64,000 nt of DNA from Chrysemys picta bellii (taxonomy: Eukaryota; Chordata; Testudines; Emydidae), in assembly GCF_011386835.1 (NCBI RefSeq), contig NC_088809.1, positions 23,195,067-23,259,066 on the forward strand, given 5' to 3'. Both the position numbers and the translations under genes were made by a program. This document shows, piece after piece, positions 10,641 to 20,529 of this stretch (the stretch's first letter is position 1; every line of letters begins with the position of its first letter). Under the pieces are notes generated by a model. It made no database searches. It saw nothing but the letters and a program-made list of their open reading frames with translations, and was not told where the DNA came from.

Positions 10641-12167
10641 AAATTTAAAGTGAGCTCCTAGCATAATGCTGGAGCTAAGAGGATCAGTGGGATCCTTGGA
10701 TGTATGAAGGAGGGAAATATCAAGCATGGAGGTGGTTTTACCTCCATATATGGCATTGCACTGCACACACACAAATGAATGAAAATATATTTCCATTGAT
10801 AATAAAAATTAACAGATAGAAAAGGTAAGAAAAATGCTGCTTGAGAACTTATTAGAGTTCAATTTAAAGATATTTACTTTGTATGTTTTGATATCATCAT
10901 TTTTTGACCTCCTCCCAGCCCCATAATTTCATGCAATTATGAAAATGTAATAAATAAAAATTGAATAAAATGCTTAAAAATAGGCATTAGAGTTATCCAT
11001 CAAAATTATTTTTAAAAATGGAGTATGCCAAGTCTACTTTTGTAAGTTATAATGGTCTATTCTTGCCATGGGAATTTGTAGCCGTGTGGTGGTCTACATA
11101 GCAGTGTACTACAGCTTATCCTATGGTATTCGTGTGCTCTGGCCCCGCTGTGCTCAGAATTATCTGGAGTGTTATAATATTATTAATTAATTAATTAAGG
11201 TGGAGGGCAGAGTTAAGGCAGTTGAATGTTAGAGATTTAAAGGTGGAGGCAGCAGACATTCTGCAATGCCCAAGGCAGCACTGGGCAACTTTAACTCTGT
11301 TAACAAACCTTTTAGCAAGGAATTTCCCTTGTTTTTTGAAGCAGTGATGACAGTGAGATGGGCATAATTGCAGGGAGAGACACAGGAGGTTCCTGAGTAT
11401 ACCTCTCCACCACTCAGCTACAAGCTCCCACTACTCCCTTACCATTCTGTGACTCTAGTAAGCTGGGAGGGGCCATGGAGAGGTGGGGAGTTGATGGGCC
11501 TGTGAGCAGTGCCCGTACCAGCTGGACAGAAGAAGGGGTGGGAGAAAGGAGATTGAGTGCCTACCCCAAATCTCAGTCTAGTGTATGGGGTAGGGGCTCT
11601 GCGCATCCATCTGCAGCATGGGATGCTAAGAGAGGTGAGAACGGCTCCATTTCATCTCATCAGGTGTCCACATTCCTCTTCCCCCATCTCAGTGCTTGGG
11701 TGCCAGCACCATGATATGCACTGAGCATACCTGTTCCCAGCTCCTCACCCTGGGTTCAGCATCACACACATTGTGTACACACCAAGCATGCTTGTTCCCA
11801 GCTCTCAGCACAGACCCGATCTGTCATGCCTAGTGCTGGCCTGCAACAGCTCAGTGAGCCTGTCCCAGCAAAGCCCTGATTCCTCCTGGCTGGTGCTCAT
11901 GCACTGGCCTCTCAGGTGCCATTTTCAGTTTGACAGCTGGTACCTCCCATAGAATTCCAGCCCCACACCACTATCTGGGCTTCCTATCCCCAACACAGCA
12001 CTGCTGACCAACCAAGGAGAGAGGGGGGGCAGTGGCACTGGTGGTGCATTTATGGGGCACTGAAATTCCTCAAAAGTGAGAGCATTCACCATTCGCAAGG
12101 AGCCTGCAGGTTTCTGAAGGGGATTAAGTATGAAGTGGCTGAAGTATGAAACAGTTTGTGGTTGTTG

Positions 12168-12241
12168 ATGGGCAGGATTGAACCGGTGATCTCTGAAGCT
12201 CAGTGAATGAGTCTCTACCACATGAGCTAAAAGCCAACTGG
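12168..12241 (-). repeat. tRNA-derived SINE head or tRNA pseudogene
   Basis: On the minus strand it has a good box A ('tttagctcatgtggtagag') and, at tRNA-like spacing, a good box B ('ccggttcaatcctg'). It is about one tRNA long and lies next to low-complexity 'tatctatc' sequence. I could not fit a complete cloverleaf, so a SINE head is more likely than a functional tRNA. Confidence 0.55.
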
Positions 12242-12359
12242 CTATTAGCTAAGACTGTAAAGCAAACTCATTAATATATCTATCCTTCTATCTCTATCTA
12301 CCTCTCTTCCCTCCCCCTCCCCAACACTAGATGGGAAAGAACACCAGACCAGGAGGTGT

Positions 12360-13560
12360 GTGGGTTCCATGAACAGCTAACAAAACTATGTAATCTGTCA
12401 TTAAGCACAGCCACTGCTCCAGAGGGTTGGAGGGTACTGAATGTTGCACAGACATTACGCCTTACATCTGTACCCAGCAAATTGGTTGAAATGACAATTA
12501 AAAGCAGAAAAACAAAACACCCAGAAGACCATGATGTGATAGGGTCTAATCAGCACAGAATCTGCAAAGGAAAATTGTGTCTCACTGATCTCTCAGAATT
12601 GTTTCCATGTGTCAATAAAGTGCATGATAAAGATGAATGAGTTGACATAATTTATTGAGCCTTCCAAAAGGCCTTTGACCCGAACATCCCCCACAAGCAG
12701 CCACTAAAGAAGCTAAGTGGTCATGGGGTGAGAGACAGACTATTGTCATGGATCAAAAACTGTCTGTGACAGAAAACAAAGAGTAGGATGAAATAGTTAG
12801 TTTTCATCATGGCCAAAGGTTAACAGCAGGAAACTCAAGGTTCCATACAAGGTCCCAAATTATTTAATATAAATAATGTAAAATGGGAAGAGCTGTGAGG
12901 TAGCAACATTTGCAGATGGCACATAGTTCTTTAGGCTATTCAGGACCAGAAAGAACTGTGAGGAGCTTCAGAGAGATCTAAAGAGGCCTGGGGAATGGAC
13001 AACATGATGGTAAATAAAATCCATTCTCCACACATTGGAGAGAAATATTTACGCTACTGTTATATCTTGTGGGGTTCTAAATTAACTGTAGTCACTCAGG
13101 CAAGAGACCTGGTTGTGCGTCACTGTGGACAGATCAAGGAAAACCTCTGCTCAATGGGCAGTTGAAGTAAAAACAGCTAACAAGATGCTACGATGCATAA
13201 GGAACAGGATGGAGAATAATATGGAATATATTATAAAGTCTTTATATAAATCAGTGGTGCCGCCTCATCTGGATACTCTGGGCAGGACAGGTCACCCCAT
13301 CAACAGGGATCATTTAGAACTAGAGGGAGATCAAACAAAAGTGATGAGAATGAGCAAGGGCCTCAAAAACCATTGTAAAAAGAGAGAGTGAAAAGATTGG
13401 GATTGTTACCTTAAAAAGGAGACAAATAAGAGGAAACATGATGAACTATATAAAATAATGAATAACCTCGAGAAGGTAGATTGGAAGCTTCTGTATCCAC
13501 AGTCTTACAGCACAAGAACAAGGTCACATTCAGTGCAATTCAAAACTGACAAAAGCTAGC
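12360..13560 (+). mobile_element. Ancient CR1/L3-like LINE fragment
   Basis: Broken frames hold RT landmarks in order: a KLVEMTIKSR helix, CLTDLSELFPCVNK, then FQKAFDPNIPHKQPLKKL, and a C-terminal part with SLYKSVVPPHLD. Divergence and stop codons are heavy. It lies inside the intron between the 13.7-kb and 10.05-kb small exons of the TRIM-like gene. Confidence 0.65.
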
Positions 13561-13718
13561 TGCCCATTGGGTACTAGGCTAGCTGAAATCCCGCGAGATA
13601 AATGCTGGCTCTACCCAATAAATCAAGCACCCCAGCCAGGCACTGACAGTTGGCTCTTGGAGTAGAAATAGTGTATTTCCAGTAGTGGAAACATTTACAC
13701 TAAATTGTTATTTTGTAC

Positions 13719-13885
13719 CTTGTGCTCAGCATCGGCTCTTGTGTTGCTGATAGTGTGAGCTCCGGGATCCAGGGATGCATGGTCAAGTCCATATTTGGGA
13801 TCAGGAGCCGCTTCACGGATACGAATGACGTGACTTGCCGTCTCCTGTTGTTTCACAGACACTCGCTCTCTGATGTTTTCTCTCT
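13719..13885 (-). CDS. Module exon c (167 nt) of the TRIM-like gene
   Basis: The minus-strand exon lies between an acceptor ending CTGCAG and a donor starting GTACAA. It enters in phase 1 and leaves in phase 0. The peptide begins ERENIRERVSVKQQETASHV and contains DPKYGLDH. It aligns without gaps in length to the exons at 43,925-44,091 and 47,638-47,804 (also 167 nt each), sharing ERE(N/S), KQ, SHV and PK positions despite strong divergence. That pattern suggests past selection on a protein. I recognise no named domain; it is hydrophilic and probably disordered or helical. Confidence 0.6.
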
Positions 13886-14630
13886 CTGCAGGCGAGGGAA
13901 CTGTGGGTTCCCTGCGGTGAAGCATCCCAGATCCTGTTGTCCTTCCCCCTTCACAGCTGACAAATCGCAGAAGCTTCTCTGACTAGATTTCATCACCTGC
14001 AAGCACAGTTACAAACCTCCCCACCCCACAGCACCACCCACCCTGAGAGCAACTTTTACCTTAACTTCTTCATGTCTCCTGCAGCACTACTTTATTGGCA
14101 ACAGTAAGTGAGTGAAATCTGCTGAAGACTTACTTTAAAGGACCTTCCAAACTTAATATTTTTGGGTAATTACACCCAACCCCACCCCCCATTTTAAGAG
14201 GTGCTCAGCACTTACAGCCTCTTTTGACTTAAATGAGAAGTGTTGTTCTTCGACAGCACTGAAAATCACGTCTTTGGAATCTCAGTTGGGCACCCAGAAT
14301 CAGGGGCACTTTTGAAACCTAAGATGTAATGTCCTTAAGGCAGAAAAGGAAGGCGCTAAATGAGTTTATTAGCTGTGGGAGGAGTTGTGTGATGAATATA
14401 CATTTGGAAGGACAAAAAACCATGACCTGATTACCTGGATTTCACACCTGTGTTTGGCCAGGGTGATGCAAATTCAAAGTACTAACTGGGAATGGGAAAA
14501 CGAAAAACAGTCTATAAAGGAAAAGGGATTGTGTCTAAGAATGGATATTTCTTGAGACTGTCGAGGCCCCCAATCCCATTAGGGTCACAGGGACAGGCCA
14601 TCTGCCTGCTGGAGAGAACCAAGAGGCTGA

Positions 14631-14834
14631 GGACTTGTCTACACTACGGGGGTAAGTTGCCCTAAGATACCCAATTCCTGTTGACTTACCTTACACTTCT
14701 TGTTCCGGTGGAGTACCGCAGTCAACGGGAGAACGCTCTGCCGTCAATTTGGCGAGTCTTCACTAGACCTGCTAAATCGACCCCGGGTGCATCGATCACA
14801 CTAGTGTCGATCCCTAGTTAGTGTAGACATGCCC
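14631..14834. mobile_element. MITE of the 'TCTACACTA' family
   Basis: The termini are inverted: 'ggacttgtctacactac' and, from the right in reverse, 'gggcatgtctacactaa'. The flanks are TGA and TAA, fitting a 3-bp TNA target site as in PIF/Harbinger-type elements, though the superfamily is not settled. No coding capacity. Confidence 0.65.
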
Positions 14835-15067
14835 TAAGTCAGGAGTGAAGGGACTCCTTTCAGGACTCAGTCACAGGGACAAGAGTAACGTTTTCCTGGA
14901 CAAATGGTGACCACCATGGGCAGTAGGGAGCTGGGCTGAGCTGAATGGTCTGTGGTCTCAGGTTCCGTTACACCGACACTGATATGTTGCTCCCAGGTGC
15001 TTATCAATCCTGGTAACTCCGTAAACTCCCAAATCCTTATGCACAGATACCAGACCCATTGTGATAC

Positions 15068-15171
15068 CTTTGTGTCCCTGTAACTCTGTGTCCATGGCAA
15101 TTTTCCTTTCAGGGGAGAAGCCTTTCAATTCAGATTCAGGTGGTTCAGTCTGAGAAGTGAGATCTCCAAAC
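15068..15171 (-). CDS. Module exon b (104 nt) of the TRIM-like gene
   Basis: The acceptor is 'ttgtgtttag' and the donor GTATCA (weak but legal). It enters in phase 2 and leaves in phase 1, so it joins in frame both to the 26-nt exon upstream and to the 167-nt exon downstream. The peptide opens FGDLTSQTEPPESELKGF. It aligns at its start with the exons beginning FEVSTS (45,266-45,381 and 48,894-49,009), including a PxES pattern. No stop occurs within it. The donor choice is inferred from phase, so the 3' edge is less certain than the 5' edge. Confidence 0.5.
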
Positions 15172-15361
15172 CTAAACACAATAATTACTCTAATCATTAA
15201 CCCCAGTCTTTATCCATGAACTCAATTTACTGAAGGTAGGGGCAGGGGTAGAAGGAAGGAAGGGAAGAAAGACCTTTAAAATATCCTACAAATGATTAAC
15301 ATAGCGACATAAGATTTAGCAGATATGGACTGGCCACATCACAGAAAAATTCTAAAATCTC

Positions 15362-15480
15362 TTTAGAGAGACAAGGTGTCTGAGGTAATAGCTTTTATTA
15401 AACCAGCTTCTATTGGTGAGACGGACAAGCTTTCGAGTTTACACAGAGCTCTTCTTCGGGTCTGGAAAAGGTGATAATTA
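15362..15480 (-). mobile_element. Penelope-type terminal fragment with hammerhead-like core
   Basis: On the minus strand it reads 'cccgaagaagagctctgtg', then 'ctcgaaagcttg', and further on 'ccaatagaagctgg'. This is the terminal segment of turtle Penelope-like elements. The order CCGAAGA, a short GAG/CTC stem, then GAAA resembles a hammerhead ribozyme core (CUGANGA...GAAA) with one substitution. Confidence 0.55.
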
Positions 15481-15643
15481 GAGTGTCACAGCTAAATACA
15501 AGGTGGAACAGATCGTTTAGCATGAGTAGTTAGCACAGATTTCAAGGGGGAAGTGGCCAGTTAAGACCTCGCCAGTCATAAGGGGGGAAAGGAGAAGGGG
15601 GGGAAATATTTCTTTAATTATTTTCTTTCCTTTCTATAACTTA

Positions 15644-15940
15644 GGCTAAGTACATGCCCAGCTTAGGTTGGTATAAGTTATGTCACTCGGTGGGGGTGTG
15701 TGTGTGAATAAGCCACCCACCTGATCTGAGTGACAATATGTTACACCAACCTAAGCATTGCTGGGGTCAGTGCTACGTTGGTGGGAGAGCTTCTTCCACT
15801 GACATAGCTACTGCCACGCGCGGGAACTGAAGTGATGCATTTGACAGGTGAACGCTCTCCTATTGCACTAGCAGTGCTACAGCAGCGCAGCTGCATCGGT
15901 GCAGCTTCAACGCTGTAAGCTCTGTAGTGCAGACATAGCC
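15644..15940. mobile_element. Diverged MITE of the same general type
   Basis: The left end is 'ggctaagtacatgccc' and the right end in reverse is 'ggctatgtctgcacta'. The flanks TTA and TTG fit a 3-bp duplication. The interior has a palindromic segment ('ccaacctaagc' against 'gcttaggttgg'). More diverged than the other copies. Confidence 0.5.
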
Positions 15941-16106
15941 TTGCACACCTTCCTGCTGAAATTAAAGTACTGCAGTAAAAAAGCAAGATGACTCAGAGGA
16001 ATAGAGTTGAAATTGGGATCTAGCATCTAGTTCTGTCCACATTGTCAAACTTCCTTTACACTGTTGTGTGTATGGACCCACAGCCCTATGAATTTCACAC
16101 AGTCAC

Positions 16107-16132
16107 CTTTGCCTGCGGCTCTCTATATCCAT
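16107..16132 (-). CDS. Module exon a (26 nt) of the TRIM-like gene
   Basis: The acceptor is 'cttctag' and the donor GTGACT. It enters in phase 0 and leaves in phase 2. The peptide is MDIESRRQ plus a split codon. Such tiny exons occur in TRIM and butyrophilin genes, but those are usually 21, 23 or 27 nt; all five copies in this window are exactly 26 nt. It sits just outside the 5' LTR of the gypsy element, which separates it from the 162-nt exon upstream. Confidence 0.55.
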
Positions 16133-16385
16133 CTAGAAGGGAAGAGAAAAACCACAACATTCAGATGCCATTCTGCAATATGGTTTAAACCTGACACTCT
16201 GGAGTTTGTTTTACAATCTGATTTGCCTGAGCACAGCCAGACAAACCATGGCTGCCACCTGCTTGCGTGTGGTGTGGGAGGGGCTCTCTGCATCTTCTTC
16301 CCTTGCTGCCATTTGGCCCTTAATGGTTAGTTTGTCACAGAGCTCAGCTCCCACCAGCTCCCATCTGTGCTCAATGCAGGGTAGG

Positions 16386-16591
16386 TGTGGTGTTTAGATG
16401 TTGCTTGTAATGATTAGAACTGGGAGCACTGGCTGTTGGGAGTCTGAAAGGACAGGAAACAGGAAAGAGGGGGAGGAAGTTGAGAGGCTGGGAGAGCTAC
16501 AGAGGGTGCAACAGCAGCTTGGTGAAGAGGTTTTGACTTGAAAAATAAAGACCTATTGAAGTTGTTAGTACCTTGCTTGACTGATACAACA
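16386..16591 (+). repeat. 5' LTR of the gypsy element
   Basis: A 206-bp LTR beginning 'tgtggtgtttag' and ending 'tgatacaaca', with 'aaaataaaga' as a likely poly(A) signal. It is followed at once by 'ttttggcaacaagg', where a primer-binding site would lie. Confidence 0.9.
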
Positions 16592-16605
16592 TTTTGGCAA
16601 CAAGG

Positions 16606-17255
16606 ATGGAGCTTCTGCCTCTGAACCCACCTACACCCTTTCTGCAAATCCCAGGTGAGCCTCCAATTGCTTTTACTGTCTGGATCCATATGTTTGAGAC
16701 TTATCTGCTTGTAATCAGTGCTACAGAGATTTCTGAAGTAAGAAAGCGTGCTCTGCTAATCCACTGCCTTGGAGCAGAAGGGCAGCGTATGTTTTACACT
16801 TTTCCCTTTGCAGATGATAAATATGAGACTGCACTCACTGCATTAAAGAACTTTTTTGTGCCAAAAGTGAATGTAGTAGCTAATCGCTACAGATTTCACC
16901 AGCGTGAGCAGAAATCAGGAGCGACTATAATGCAGTATATGGCTTCCCTGAGGCGTCTGATTGTAACTTGTGACTTTGGGAATATGGCAGATGAGATGAT
17001 TAGAGACCAGCTCATTGAGAAAACAACCGTGCTTCGTGTAAGAGAACGCTTACTTCTAGAACCACAACTTACACTAGAAAAAGCAATAACCATTGCTTCT
17101 CAGATTGAGTCAGCTACAGCTGAAGCCAAAATAATGAGCCAGGATACAGGAGGCCCAGTCCAGGCTGTGACTCCTTTGCAGAAAAATCCACCACTATCGC
17201 TGCAGACAAAAGATTACAAGAGGAAAACTAATAAAAAAAACACCGAATCAGCCCC
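16606..17255 (+). pseudogene. Gypsy Gag, truncated
   Basis: The frame opens at ATG 16606 with MELLPLNPPTPF. It carries a helical capsid-like region (WIHMFETYLLVI, then LIHCLGAEGQRMF, then VANRYRFHQREQ) as in Ty3/gypsy Gag proteins. The frame passes into a Lys/Ser-rich tail and stops at 17325. No CCHC zinc knuckle is present: near 17.26 kb the sequence jumps straight to RT codons (EEVFAELHGAKMF) in another frame, marking a deletion junction. Confidence 0.75.
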
Positions 17256-17261
17256 ATCCTC

Positions 17262-19490
17262 TCCCTCACATAGAAGAAGTATTTGCAGAACTCCATGGCG
17301 CAAAGATGTTTTCTTCTACTCTTGATTTGCAGACTTCATACTACCAGGTTATGTTGCATGAAAATAGCAGAGACCTCCCAGCATTTATTACACATGAGGG
17401 ACTATTTTGTTTTAAACATGTTCCATACGGTCTCGCATCAGCCCCAAGTGCCTTTCAAAAATGATGTCATTGATTCTGAAGAATCAACATGGAGTTCAGT
17501 GCTATTTGGATGATATTATTGTGTTTGGAAATACTTCTGAGGAGCATGACAATAACCTGCAGTCTGTAATAAACTGCATCAGCAAAGCAGGCCTCAAGCT
17601 CAATAGGTCCAAATGCAAATTTAGACAAACTGAACTCTCCTTTCTGGGGCATACAATTTCACAGGCTGGACTAAAACCTGATCCAGATCATATCCTGGCA
17701 ATTTCAAATGCTCCTCCTCCAACAGATTTGCAAATCTTACGTTCCTTCTTGGGTCTTACCTCCTGGTATGCAAAATTCATTCCCAATTATGCTTCTGTCA
17801 TTGAACCGTTACGAGAATTACTACGGAGAAGTTCAACCTTAGTGTGGACAACGGATGCACAAGTTAGTTTCGAGAGGGTGAAAGACTTGATGGTACATAG
17901 TCCAGTACTTGCAGTATTCAGTCCTGCATTGCCCACAATTGTAACTACTGATGCTTCTGATTATGGACTTGGGGCTGTCCTCACACAACTTCACGGGGAC
18001 AACACTGAGAGGACTGTTGCATTTGCTTCACGGACATTAAGTAATGCTGAGAGAAAATGTTCTACAGTCGAAAAAGAAGCACTTGCTTGTGTCTGGGCTA
18101 CTGAAAAATGGAGAACTTACTTGTGGGGCCACACGTTCAAGCCCTTTGACGATGTTGCTCACCACGAAAGGACTGAGAAGAGCAGGATATCATATTGCTA
18201 GATGGTCTGCGAGACTACTCTCTTTCAATTATGAACTAGAATATAAGCCTGGAAACCAAAATGTGGTAGCTGATTGCCTTTCTCGCCTGCCTTTGCCTTC
18301 ACCTTCACCAGATGGTCCACCGGAGGATGAGGAGGTAGTAGTTGCGCTTATTACAGGCACTCTTACTGCAGTTACAAGAGAACAATTTCAAGCTGCTTGT
18401 CCAATTCAACAAAAACTATGGGAATTTCTGACAAAGAGATGGTCCAGTAAACCTAAAAACCTTGACCTAGTTTTGCTGCCTTATTTTAGAGTTTGGGATG
18501 AACTTTCTTTGCTTGATGGCTGTGTGCTATGAGGTACACACCGGCTCCTTGTGCCAGAAGAATTACAGTCAAAACTCATACACCTGGCACACGATACTCA
18601 TCAAGGAATTGTCCGAACCAAACAACGACTACGGGATCTGTATTGGTGGCCAGGGATGGACTCTCAAACTGAAGCACTCATAAAATCCTGTGTCCCTTGC
18701 CAAATGCATGATAAGACAGCAGTGACATGTACCCCTCCATTACAACCTGTTCCTCTTCCTGAATCTGCATGGGAAAAAGTGGAGATTGACATTGTAGGAC
18801 CCTTTGATACTGCTCCAATTGACTGTCGTTATGCCATCACTTTAATAGACTATTTCAGTAAATGGCCTGAGGTAGCGTTTACATCACAAATCTCTTCTGC
18901 TACAGTAATTAAGTTCCTCTCTTCAGTTTTTAGCCGGGAAGGTAACCCCAAAGAATTGGTTTCAGATAATGGTGTCAATTTACTTCCCTGGATTTTGAAA
19001 CTTTTCTAACACAGAGGAACATTTTACACAGAAGGTCATCGCTATATTACCCTCAAGCCAATAGGGAAATTGAACGGTTTAACAGAAGTTTGAAAGAGAG
19101 TTTGCAAATGGCTAAATTGGAAGGGCGATTGTGGATACCCTTCACTACTGATTTCTTGCAAGCATACCGGGCTACACGACATACCACAATGCAAAGATCA
19201 GCCGCAGAGTTACTGCATGGGAAACAGCTGAATACTAAACTGAACATTGCTGGATTGTTAAAGGCACGACCTGATGCCCCAAACGAGGATGATGTGAGAA
19301 AAACAGTTGAACAGAACCAAGCAAAGTCTAAGGCTTTCACAGACAAGCGGCGGGGTGTTAAGGAACCAAAGTTTGAGTGTGGTTCCTTCGTTAGAATACG
19401 AAAACCAGGAATTTTATGCAACGGGGACCATAAATTCACAGCTCCTCTTAAAATCATAGAGAAGAAGGGACCTTACACCTATCGAATTTG
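17262..19490 (+). pseudogene. Gypsy Pol remnant: RT, RNase H and integrase
   Basis: In order: RT motif A (LDLQTSYYQV), FCFKHVPYGLASAPSAFQ, the catalytic YLDDIIVF, and FLGLTSWYAKFIPNYA. RNase H follows with TTDASDYGLGAVL. The integrase has the HHCC zinc region (H and H, then CVPCQ) near 18.6-18.7 kb, and the core DIVGPF, SDNG and EIERFNR residues of the DDE triad near 18.8-19.1 kb. Frameshifts occur near 17,461 (an A lost in the run before the second RT part), 18,150-18,200 and 19,000. Protease and the RT fingers are absent. Confidence 0.85.
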
Positions 19491-19807
19491 ATGGGCAGGT
19501 ATGGAATGCTTCTTATCCTGCACCTGCTTATGCACCAAGAGGAGATTATGCCAACACCCAGTCTGCATTGAATGACTTCACCATAGCACCAACACAACAA
19601 GACATTGCATTGGAACCGGGGCTTGAGAGGCGGCCTGTCAGACCCAGACGACCACCTGTCTGGACTAGAGACTACGTTATGTAGTATCTACAGTGTTTTC
19701 AGTGTAATATTTCTGCCAACAGTATAGTGTCTTGTTTTATATTTGTTCTTGTGGTTAGAACAGCAATGTTTATTTTAATTGGGAGAGTTTCTTAAGAGAG
19801 GAGGGAA

Positions 19808-20012
19808 TATGGTGTTTAGATGCTGCTTGTAATTATTAGACCCGGGAGCACTGGCTGTTGGGAGTCTGAAAGGACAGGAAACAGGAAAGAGAGGGAGGAA
19901 GTTGAGAGGCTGGGAGAGCTACAGAGGGTGCAGCAGTAGCTTGGTGAAGAGGTTTCGACTTTAAAATAAAGACCTATTGAAGATGTTAGTACCTTGCCTG
20001 ATTGATACAACA
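19808..20012 (+). repeat. 3' LTR of the gypsy element
   Basis: A 205-bp LTR beginning 'tatggtgtttag' and ending 'tgatacaaca', collinear with the 5' LTR. The first bases differ (TA here, TG in the 5' copy). Confidence 0.9.
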
Positions 20013-20367
20013 GTAGGGTGGGAGCTGCTCAGCGTGAGTTCTTTTGAAAATCTGTCCCCTGGTGTAACAATAACAGCCCATGTATTGCACCTCCAGCTGG
20101 GTGTCTCCTCCTCTGTAGGGCCCAGGCATTAAAGGTAGAGGTCTATTGGCAAGGTCTGTAGATGTGTGTGCATCTGCAGGCTATTACAGAGGACAAACAC
20201 ACACATGGTGCACTCTCTGCTGGAGACCTTTTGTTCTTTCTTGCTTTGTTGTTTTAATGGAAAATTGTCATTCAGGATGAATAGATATGCTGCTGTTTGT
20301 GTGGCAGAAACATCACTGACCACCTGAGACTTCCCCTTTAATAGCAGTTTTCCACAGAGGAGTTTAC

Positions 20368-20529
20368 CTTTAAAAGTATCACTACTTTGTCACTTAGTTT
20401 CTTCAATCTCTGATGCTCCTTTTCCTGTTGTGCATTCTGAGGAAAGTACTTCCAGTCCTTCTTCACAGGGAGCAGGAGCAGTTTCTCATAGGTAGACTCA
20501 ATTACCTCCAGGTGCTTCGTTATTGTTTC
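20368..20529 (-). CDS. Coiled-coil-type exon of the TRIM-like gene (162 nt)
   Basis: The minus-strand exon lies between an acceptor 'ttactaaag' and a donor GTAAAC, and is phase 0 on both sides. The 54-residue peptide runs ETITKHLEVIESTYEKLLLL, then an NAQQEKEHQRLKKLSDK helix. The first part resembles TRIM27/RFP-type sequence after the B-box (E-x-I-x-x-HL-x-x-L-x-x-x-x-EKLL). It joins in frame to the RING/B-box exon (which ends ...AVQEYR in phase 0) and onward to the phase-0 26-nt exon at 16.1 kb. The standard family has a 96-nt exon at this place, so 162 nt is unusual. Confidence 0.6.

Larger units (their letters stand above)
16386..20012 (+). mobile_element. Ty3/gypsy LTR retrotransposon, internally deleted
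   Basis: The element is bounded by a perfect 5-bp target duplication GTAGG (16381-16385 and 20013-20017). It has two LTRs of about 205 bp that differ at roughly 14 positions by eye, and a polypurine tract 'aagagaggaggga' just before the 3' LTR. The interior holds gag, the distal part of RT, RNase H and integrase. It is about 3.6 kb; the gag zinc knuckle, protease and first part of RT are missing, so it is non-autonomous. Several frameshifts confirm inactivity. It lies in an intron of the minus-strand TRIM-like gene, in opposite orientation. Confidence 0.9.

Noticed and set aside
12168..12241. Functional tRNA gene
   Set aside because: Boxes A and B are good, but the acceptor stem does not pair convincingly and the locus looks like a SINE head.
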